Positions 5,840-10,331 of a DNA stretch of 10,331 bases are shown piece by piece; within the stretch, counting starts at the first letter, position 1, and each line of letters begins with the position of its first letter. Origin of the DNA: an uncultured Oscillibacter sp. (GTDB taxonomy: Bacteria > Bacillota > Clostridia > Oscillospirales > Oscillospiraceae); the NCBI GenBank assembly GCA_905233795.1, contig CAJOFP010000144.1:1-10331 (forward strand), written 5' to 3'. The position numbers and the translations under genes were made by a program. A model generated the notes under the pieces. The model had not been told where the DNA came from. It searched no databases and worked only from the letters and a program-made list of their open reading frames with translations.

Positions 5840-5864
5840 AACAAAATATAAATAAAAAATATAA

Positions 5865-5893
5865 TTGACTTTCTACGGACGGAATGATAAAAT
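5865..5893 (+). promoter_or_regulatory. Strong sigma-70 promoter of the plus-strand gene
   Basis: -35 TTGACT (5865-5870), a 17-base spacer and -10 TAAAAT (5888-5893) preceded by TGA, so an extended -10 is also present. Five of six bases match the consensus in each box. Transcription should start near 5900, leaving a leader of about 40 bases with AGGAGGT at 5926-5932, 6 bases before the ATG. This suggests constitutive expression by the host polymerase, independent of the minus-strand phage genes. Confidence 0.85.
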
Positions 5894-5938
5894 TTGTAAT
5901 GGTTTTTCGTTATAAATATTGTAATAGGAGGTAATGCC

Positions 5939-6775
5939 ATGAACATTGACGCGCTTCACACAATCTTCGCAAACTACATCCGCAAGTTCGACATTATCAA
6001 TAACAAGGACCATGACGAAAATTATAAATGGCGAATGGCCGCGAGATTTCCGTCTATTATGAATCCTGACAGCCCCGATTTCATTTACGGAATAAAAGAG
6101 GCGGCGAAATCTAATCTGTTCAATGGCGGTCATTATCATCCGCTTTCCTCTCTTGTGAAATGCGCCAAAACGGACGAAACCGCTGTCCGGGATTTGTTTC
6201 GCGCATTGTTCGCGGATGACGGCGGCGACTTGATTACGCGCCAGAAAAAAATCGACGCCTTTAACGATAATGCCAACGCGCTGATTAAAACAGTTTACGC
6301 GAATTATCGTGACATCAGTATGTTTGAAAATAACCAGCGTTCCGCTATGTCGTATCTGTTTTTCAATGACCCGGAACATCATTATCTCTATAAAGCGAGC
6401 GAAGCGAAAGCGTTCGCCGACGCGGTGGAGTTTCAAGATTTCTGGGGTCCGGGTTCGGATTTCAAAATGGATGTCTTTTACCGTATGTGCGACGAACTGA
6501 CGGAAGAAATCAAAAAGTGCGATTCTCTGTTAGAAACGACTAAACGACGTTATTATGACGCCGCCGGAAACAGGATTGAAAATATCCACCCGGATAAAAA
6601 TTATCATATCTTGGCTTTCGATATTATCTGGGGTACGGGAATCACTGACCATCCGGATTACAATTTCGGCGACGGAATTTCACGGGTATCGTCAAACGGC
6701 GCGACCGTACATTCTGACAAGAAAATGGAAATCGTAAAAGCCATTGTCAGCGCCTGTCAAAATTTACTATCCTAA
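5939..6775 (+). CDS. Stand-alone protein resembling the N-terminal domain of McrB-type restriction ATPases
   Basis: A 278-residue protein. I recognise a pattern seen in the N-terminal domain preceding the AAA+ module in many proteins annotated as McrB-like or 5-methylcytosine-specific restriction ATPases: YKWRMAARFPSIMNPDSPDF, a TAVRDLFRALFADDGGDLITR segment, and a helical QRSAMSYLFFNDPEHHYLYK followed by FYRMCDELTEEIKK. There is no Walker motif, so the ATPase part is absent; the frame has no sign of truncation and ends cleanly at TAA after a further FDIIWGTG segment. The domain's function is not established to my knowledge; sensing DNA or modified bases is plausible because of its restriction context. 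It is the only gene on the plus strand, with a strong promoter of its own, like a cargo (moron) gene. Possible roles are host defence against other phages or interference with host McrBC-type restriction. Confidence 0.6.
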   Translation: MNIDALHTIFANYIRKFDIINNKDHDENYKWRMAARFPSIMNPDSPDFIYGIKEAAKSNLFNGGHYHPLSSLVKCAKTDETAVRDLFRALFADDGGDLITRQKKIDAFNDNANALIKTVYANYRDISMFENNQRSAMSYLFFNDPEHHYLYKASEAKAFADAVEFQDFWGPGSDFKMDVFYRMCDELTEEIKKCDSLLETTKRRYYDAAGNRIENIHPDKNYHILAFDIIWGTGITDHPDYNFGDGISRVSSNGATVHSDKKMEIVKAIVSACQNLLS

Positions 6776-6832
6776 GGGGAAAGACAAGTCCGCTTTTTAT
6801 TTTTTAATATTTTTTATTTTTTTACGACAACG

Positions 6833-6869
6833 CGAAAGCCGCCGAGAGGGTGAATCTCGACGGCTTTCG
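6833..6869. terminator. Long hairpin between convergent genes, probable transcription barrier
   Basis: CGAAAGCCG (6833-6841) pairs with CGGCTTTCG (6861-6869), and after one C/A mismatch CGAGA (6843-6847) pairs with TCTCG (6855-6859) around a 7-base loop. The structure is almost symmetrical and lies between the convergent ends of the plus-strand gene (6775) and the minus-strand regulator (6997), as expected of a bidirectional terminator. A good U tract is missing on both sides; the T-rich run at 6794-6822 comes before the hairpin on the plus strand. Confidence 0.55.
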
Positions 6870-6966
6870 TCGCTATCACAGACAGGAAGAAGTTTCAATA
6901 TGGCGCTGCTGACGAAATTGGGTTATTGACCGTGTAACATATTACATCATAGCTTTTATAAAGTCA

Positions 6967-6981
6967 ATGCAAAGTTTTTGC
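6967..6981. repeat. Short inverted repeat after the ArpU-like gene
   Basis: TGCAAA and TTTGCA flank a three-base GTT about 15 bases beyond the stop of the minus-strand regulator gene. Its function is unknown; it may assist transcription termination or be chance. Confidence 0.3.
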
Positions 6982-6996
6982 AATCATAACGCGGCG

Positions 6997-7578
6997 TCAG
7001 ACAGCCGATAAATAGACCGCGATAATCTTACAGGCCGTGTTTATATCGTTATACGCGCTCCGAACGCTTACGTTCTCTTTTTCCGCGATTTCCTCCACGG
7101 TTTTCTCGATTTCTTCCATATATCGCATGGTTACGACGCGATACCGGCGCATAGCCTCCTCGTTCCCGGAATTTTCGCATTCCCGCCGATACATATCTAT
7201 AGCCGCCTCAATTCGCTGGATTTTGTAATGATTATACTGGAGCTTGCGTTCCCGCATATACGCCGTTTCTTCAGTCGCAATACGGCGATCCGGCGCGCCC
7301 ATGAGGTCTTTCAGGTACTTCCACCGCATTTCCAATTCTTCGGCTTCCGTAATCTGAATATCTTCTTTTTGCGCGATTTTCAATCTTCGATACTCCGATA
7401 ACATCCGCTGGGCGGATTTGCCGGGGTCCGTCCGTCTCGCCTCACGTCTATGAATCTCATCAATTTCTTTCGCCGTCTCTTTCGCCGCTTGCCGCGCCGT
7501 CTCCTCAATTACGCCAAGCAGATATTCGCGTGTAAATGACTTCGGCAGTCCCGATAATATTTGATTACTGTCGCCCAT
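6997..7578 (-). CDS. ArpU/RinA-like phage late transcription regulator
   Basis: A 193-residue protein, mostly helical and charged, with a C-terminal helix-turn-helix (about 152-190, MEEIEKTVEEIAEKENVSVR then SAYNDINTACKIIAVYL) of the type seen in sigma-region-4-like phage regulators such as ArpU and RinA, which turn on late and packaging genes in phages of Gram-positive bacteria. Residues 28-48 and 105-135 are probably coiled coil or long helices. The start is ATG at 7578, which has GGGGG 9 bases upstream; an upstream extension of 38 in-frame codons runs through the hairpin at 7658-7690 and is unlikely to be coding. Its position downstream of the Rha and HD genes and upstream of the terminase fits a late regulator. 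The family call is by pattern, so a generic helix-turn-helix phage protein is the fallback. Confidence 0.6.
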   Translation of the reverse strand: MGDSNQILSGLPKSFTREYLLGVIEETARQAAKETAKEIDEIHRREARRTDPGKSAQRMLSEYRRLKIAQKEDIQITEAEELEMRWKYLKDLMGAPDRRIATEETAYMRERKLQYNHYKIQRIEAAIDMYRRECENSGNEEAMRRYRVVTMRYMEEIEKTVEEIAEKENVSVRSAYNDINTACKIIAVYLSAV

Positions 7579-7657
7579 GATAATTTTCCCCCTTGACATG
7601 ACTTTAAAAAATCCGTATAATATTCTCGCTGATATTTTCGACGCCATGTTGGAAACA

Positions 7658-7690
7658 GAGGGCCGCAACCGTGCCGGGAACGCGGCCCTC
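7658..7690. terminator. GC-rich hairpin between the Rha-like and ArpU-like genes
   Basis: GAGGGCCGC (7658-7666) and GCGGCCCTC (7682-7690) form a perfect 9-bp stem with a 15-base loop, 45 bases after the stop of the minus-strand Rha gene. The U tract is better on the plus strand (ATTTTATT) than on the minus strand (TGTTTCC). It probably acts as a terminator or attenuator between the two minus-strand genes. Confidence 0.55.
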
Positions 7691-7734
7691 ATTTTATTGC
7701 GCGAATTTTTACGATTTTTTCTTTTTTTATTTTT

Positions 7735-8355
7735 TCATAAGAAAAATCCGCTCTCAATCAAAACGGAAATATGATGAGACGCCCGCTCTACCGCCGCTAA
7801 TTCATCCGCCGTCAGAAAATCAGCGGCGTTGGCGTTCCTTGACGCGCCTCTGCTTCTGCGAATCGCTTTCGCCGTCATGCCTGTGACAGTCAGATACGCC
7901 AGATTTGTGTAATTCCGGTACTGCATGGATTTGTGCGGGGAATCGGGTACGAAATCCCGGATTGCGTCCGTCATACTGCGTCGCACGGGTTTCAAACTGG
8001 CGCGTTTGATTTTCCGGTTAGTCAATTCCTCGCGCATGGCGTAGAATTGCCGTACCAGTTCTTTCTTGAACGCTCTTACCTGCGGCGTATTTTTCAGATA
8101 GGTGATCAGGAGCGTCGCCTGTTCCTCATTCAGTTCGTAGATTTTTTCAGGACGACCGCCTTTGCTTCCGGCAGGGGGTTTACGGATTTTAAATCCGAGA
8201 ACTCCAAACTCTTCAAAATCGGATTTATGCTTCCGCAGGAGATGAGATATTGTATCAATACTTACTTCCGCATATTCCGCGATTATTTCCGACGTGGTAA
8301 ACGGAATCGCGTCCGCCGTCGCCGGTTCTATGAATACCAGTTCATTTTCATTCAT
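7735..8355 (-). CDS. Rha-family phage regulatory protein
   Basis: A 206-residue protein with a clear Rha (pRha) domain: helix-turn-helix-like FTTSEIIAEYAEVSIDTISHLLRKH (19-43), the typical FEEFGVLGFKIRKPP and GRPEKIYELNEEQATLLITYLKNT, then VRAFKKELVRQFYAMREEL (about 93-111). The C-terminal half after residue 115 is basic and variable, with a partly conserved-looking segment DAIRDFVPDSPHKSMQYRNYTNLAY. Rha proteins are phage-encoded DNA-binding regulators; in the prototype family member, Rha interferes with phage growth in hosts lacking integration host factor. The exact role here is unknown. The ATG forms an ATGA overlap with the stop of the HD-domain gene, so the two are co-translated in one operon. 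Confidence 0.9.
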   Translation of the reverse strand: MNENELVFIEPATADAIPFTTSEIIAEYAEVSIDTISHLLRKHKSDFEEFGVLGFKIRKPPAGSKGGRPEKIYELNEEQATLLITYLKNTPQVRAFKKELVRQFYAMREELTNRKIKRASLKPVRRSMTDAIRDFVPDSPHKSMQYRNYTNLAYLTVTGMTAKAIRRSRGASRNANAADFLTADELAAVERASHHISVLIESGFFL

Positions 8356-9005
8356 GACGGGACTCCTTTCAAGTCGTCGATATGCGTTGCCATCATGTCC
8401 GCCAAATGTGTAAACAGCGCCAGCGGATACAGGTCAAACGCTTTTCCGGCGTTTCGTTTATCATAATCGCTATCCGTCCACGCGCCCATATGGAAACGAA
8501 TCGCAAACGCCTCCTCACGCGTCAGCTTCATAAATTCAGAGATCAAATAAACGCTCTTTTCGCCATGCCCATACGGAATCGGGTCGTCGAACTGGTATCC
8601 CACAATGCTCTCCCAGACAAAATCTCCGAGCTGGTCATGCTTCACCTGATACGGGCTTGCGGCGGCGACTTTCTGCGGGTCATAGGTCTTCTGGTTCTTC
8701 GGCTCTTGGATGTAGACGCCGATCTTGCACACGTCATGCAATAATCCCACAATGGCGACCGTCTCCGGAGACGGTTCCACGAACGAGGGATCATTCAGCG
8801 CTTCGCATTCGCAAAGCTGTTTCAATCTCTCATAGACATTTACGCTGTGTTCAACCAGACCGCCGGGACGGGACAAATGAAATCGGGAACTTGCCGGAGC
8901 GGTGAAAAAATCGCTCTCTTTCAGCCATTTTAACAATTCCGCCGAGCCGGGACGCGTGATTTGTCCCTGAAACACCCGGTCAAAATACGCTTTCATGTCG
9001 CTCAT
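8352..9005 (-). CDS. HD-domain phosphohydrolase
   Basis: A 217-residue metal-dependent HD-superfamily hydrolase. Expected metal and catalytic residues are visible: HLSRPGGLVEHSVNVY (43-58, His53), LLHDVCKIG (88-96, His90-Asp91, Lys94), PYGHGEKS (144-151, His147), RFHMGAW (170-176, His172) and THLADMMATHID (199-210, Asp203). The GGLVEHS and LLHD spacing resembles YhaM-type HD domains, which are coupled to nuclease activity; here no OB-fold precedes it, so the substrate, a nucleotide or nucleic acid, is unknown. Phage copies of this size are common near replication or regulatory genes and may take part in nucleotide metabolism. I chose the ATG at 9005 because GGGAG lies 8 bases upstream; an ATG 5 codons earlier has no such site. 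It overlaps the Rha gene by 4 bases. Confidence 0.88.
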   Translation of the reverse strand: MSDMKAYFDRVFQGQITRPGSAELLKWLKESDFFTAPASSRFHLSRPGGLVEHSVNVYERLKQLCECEALNDPSFVEPSPETVAIVGLLHDVCKIGVYIQEPKNQKTYDPQKVAAASPYQVKHDQLGDFVWESIVGYQFDDPIPYGHGEKSVYLISEFMKLTREEAFAIRFHMGAWTDSDYDKRNAGKAFDLYPLALFTHLADMMATHIDDLKGVPS

Positions 9006-9032
9006 ATAAAATGCTCCCATCTGTCCGGATTT

Positions 9033-10025
9033 TTACGATTTTATTAAATTCGCGGGATTTTCATATGGATAACCGTCGAATATATCTGAAATATCGTCCA
9101 ATTCGTCGTTCGCCTTATTATCCGGTTCTTCATTCGGCTTATTGTCCGACTTATCGTTAGATTTATCAGATTTATCGCCCGGTTGATTACTCCCGGCGGT
9201 TTCCGCGTTTGAGTTGTTTTTATCCGGTTCGTTGTCAGATTGCGATTGATTATCTATCGAAAACAGAACTTCGCCGCAATCCCGGCACACAATCGAGAGT
9301 TCGCGCCGTTCGCCACGTTCCCGGATTACGCATTCCGCCGCACATCCGACATGGGGTTTGAGCTTTTCGGCGGGGCAGTAAAATTGATTCGTCGGGCTGA
9401 ACGTGGACGACAGTAAAACCGTGTGATTATTCGCTCTTACCGTATAATTCCCCAACGCCTCAAATATACCTATATCCTGATTGATAAACCGGCGCAAATA
9501 CTCAAACGGAGATTCAGATTCTTTTATATCCGCCGACGCGGTTATAACACGCGGGAAAATAAGCGCGGTTTCTTTTTCATCCGGGATATTTTCACGCTCT
9601 TCCGACTTCTCATCATTCTCATCAGAGACAGCGGACGCGGCGTTATAATTATAATCGCTATTGAAAATATCCTGTTGCGCGGATATAACGGGCTTTAACA
9701 CATATTCGCCGCGTCCCTCATTATAGGCCAGTTCGTAGCCCTCATACGTTTGGTCGCCTTTGGTTTCGTCTTTAATCTGCATCATGGAACTGACTTTGTG
9801 GGACAGTTTCGGAATCCGGACAAGCCTTTTATCGCCTTGGACAGCGGGATCGAAATTATCAATCCATTCTTTCGCCAGTTCAATATCTATCTTAATCGTG
9901 AGAGTTCCCGCCGCGCTGTTCTTTTCCACCATGTTATAAATCAATCTCTGCAACGTCTTGTCGGCGTCCGTCAGAACCGGCTTGAACGCCTCGTCGCTGA
10001 AACGCAGGGTCATTTCGTCATACAT
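9033..10025 (-). CDS. Conserved phage protein of unknown function with possible zinc site and acidic tail
   Basis: A 330-residue protein. The N-terminal 115 residues (MTLRFSDEAFKPVLTDADKT, then helical and KLSHKVSSMMQIKDE) match a pattern I know from phages of Gram-positive bacteria, without assigned function. After an acidic linker (131-155) comes a region with FYCPAE (Cys217), CAAEC (Cys228 and Cys232) and VCRDCGE (Cys247 and Cys250), which could bind zinc. Residues 258-312 form a low-complexity stretch of repeated Asp-Lys-Ser and Asp-Asn-Lys-Pro-type units, ending in a short DDISDIFDGYPYENPANL motif that might be a protein-binding peptide. The start has GGGAG 10 bases upstream; the stop of the preceding DUF1351-like gene is 2 bases away. 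A role in replication or recombination is only suggested by its neighbours. Confidence 0.8.
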   Translation of the reverse strand: MYDEMTLRFSDEAFKPVLTDADKTLQRLIYNMVEKNSAAGTLTIKIDIELAKEWIDNFDPAVQGDKRLVRIPKLSHKVSSMMQIKDETKGDQTYEGYELAYNEGRGEYVLKPVISAQQDIFNSDYNYNAASAVSDENDEKSEERENIPDEKETALIFPRVITASADIKESESPFEYLRRFINQDIGIFEALGNYTVRANNHTVLLSSTFSPTNQFYCPAEKLKPHVGCAAECVIRERGERRELSIVCRDCGEVLFSIDNQSQSDNEPDKNNSNAETAGSNQPGDKSDKSNDKSDNKPNEEPDNKANDELDDISDIFDGYPYENPANLIKS

Positions 10026-10027
10026 AT

Positions 10028-10331
10028 TTATTTCACTCCCTTTTTAAATTCAATATGATTCTCCAACATGAATTGCCGAACCGCGAGAATCTGATTTTTG
10101 CTTCCGTAGACCGTGAAAGACGCCTTATATCTCTTTTCTTTAGGCGGATTGATAAAAGGGTCTTGCGCGGGCGGTATATTCCGTGTGACGCCTGTAGACC
10201 CCGCACCGGTCTCCATATACGGACGCTCAACCGCTTGTTCGACTTGCGCGGCGGGACGTTCCGTTTTATTTTCGACGTTCTTTTGTTCAAATTCTTTCTC
10301 CGCTTCTTTTTCAGCGGCTTCACGGGCTTTA
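10028..10331 (-). CDS. DUF1351-like phage protein, C-terminal part (5' end outside window)
   Basis: The minus-strand frame is open from the window edge to a TAA at 10028, giving 100 visible residues, so the gene begins beyond 10331. The first 38 residues are a charged, probably coiled-coil stretch (AREAAEKEAEKEFEQKNVEN onward), then a Pro/Gly-rich linker, then YKASFTVYGSKNQILAVRQF and FMLENHIEFKKG, which resembles the small alpha/beta domain at the end of DUF1351 phage proteins. An internal ATG at 10216 has no clear ribosome binding site and would cut the protein in mid-linker. DUF1351 proteins usually lie near phage recombination and replication genes; their activity is not known. This places the window's right end in the early or replication module. 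Confidence 0.75.
   Translation of the reverse strand, partial: KAREAAEKEAEKEFEQKNVENKTERPAAQVEQAVERPYMETGAGSTGVTRNIPPAQDPFINPPKEKRYKASFTVYGSKNQILAVRQFMLENHIEFKKGVK

Larger units (their letters stand above)
5601..5938. other. Divergent intergenic region between the ParB-like operon and the plus-strand gene
   Basis: This 338-base stretch separates the minus-strand four-gene operon from the plus-strand gene. From left to right it holds the AGGAGG of the ParB-like gene, a doubtful 58-codon minus-strand ORF, the inverted repeat CCTGAAAA/TTTTCAGG, a plus-oriented terminator-like hairpin with a seven-T run, a very A/T-rich segment, and a near-consensus plus-strand promoter. I could not find a convincing minus-strand promoter for the operon, although it must lie here or further upstream. 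Confidence 0.7.

Noticed and set aside
5770..5946. Upstream extension of the leader ORF of the ParB-like gene
   Set aside because: It runs through the terminator hairpin, the A/T-rich segment and the plus-strand promoter, so it is almost certainly non-coding.
5873..6436. 187-codon minus-strand reading frame
   Set aside because: It is antisense to the plus-strand McrB-N-like gene, which has a promoter and a strong ribosome binding site; the antisense frame has neither.
6744..6929. 61-codon plus-strand frame after the McrB-N-like gene
   Set aside because: It spans a T-rich tract and the long hairpin; the residue pattern (Phe/Leu/Ile run, then Arg/Ser) reflects this, and there is no ribosome binding site.
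7579..7692. N-terminal extension of the ArpU-like protein
   Set aside because: It reads through the GC-rich hairpin and lacks a ribosome binding site, whereas the ATG at 7578 has a GGGGG site 9 bases upstream.
7933..8466. 177-codon plus-strand reading frame
   Set aside because: It is antisense to the well-recognised Rha gene and part of the HD-domain gene, with no family resemblance.
1..10331. CRISPR arrays, tRNA or rRNA genes, insertion sequences
   Set aside because: No regularly spaced repeat array, no cloverleaf-like segment with a T-loop GTTCRA signature in context, and no transposase-like frame could be found by eye.

Overview
The window looks like part of the genome of a tailed bacteriophage or prophage of a low-to-moderate GC Gram-positive host, probably a Bacillota/Clostridia-type bacterium. 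The reasons are strong AGGAGG/GGGAG ribosome binding sites, short gene spacing with stop/start overlaps, and a set of recognisable phage families: DUF1351-like protein, HD-domain protein, Rha-type regulator, an ArpU/RinA-like late regulator and the large terminase. All but one of the convincing genes lie on the minus strand, so the window reads functionally from right (early/middle genes) to left (packaging). This assignment rests on recognising sequence patterns by eye, not on database searches.

Right part (10331 to about 6997, minus strand): the C-terminal end of a DUF1351-like protein (cut by the window edge), a 330-residue phage protein with a possible Cys cluster and an acidic low-complexity tail, an HD-domain hydrolase, a Rha-family regulator that overlaps it by 4 bases, and a helix-turn-helix protein resembling ArpU/RinA late activators. 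Inverted repeats follow at 7658-7690 and 6833-6869.

Middle: a single plus-strand gene at 5939-6775 has its own near-consensus promoter and ribosome binding site. Its product resembles the N-terminal domain found in front of many McrB-type restriction ATPases, but stands alone. To its left, divergently oriented, is the most interesting part of the window: four overlapping minus-strand genes (5600 to 2060) for a ParB-like protein, an ATP-grasp ligase, a glycosyltransferase that resembles the TET-associated glycosyltransferase (TAGT) family, and a fold-type III PLP-dependent decarboxylase. This combination suggests a DNA base hypermodification pathway in which a sugar and an amine or amino acid derived group are attached to a base. 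No base hydroxylase, hydroxymethylase or methyltransferase is visible here, so the first step must be encoded elsewhere, or the idea is wrong.

Left part (1961 to 1): a separately promoted gene for a stand-alone domain like the C-terminal part of RarA/MgsA clamp-loader-type ATPases, then the large terminase. The terminase is unusual in carrying about 110 N-terminal residues that look like a small phage protein of the small-terminase type fused to the ATPase. It appears to start at GTG, with a seven-codon out-of-frame reading frame placed better relative to the ribosome binding site. Direct repeats and a perfect 20-bp AT palindrome lie just upstream and could be regulatory or packaging sites.
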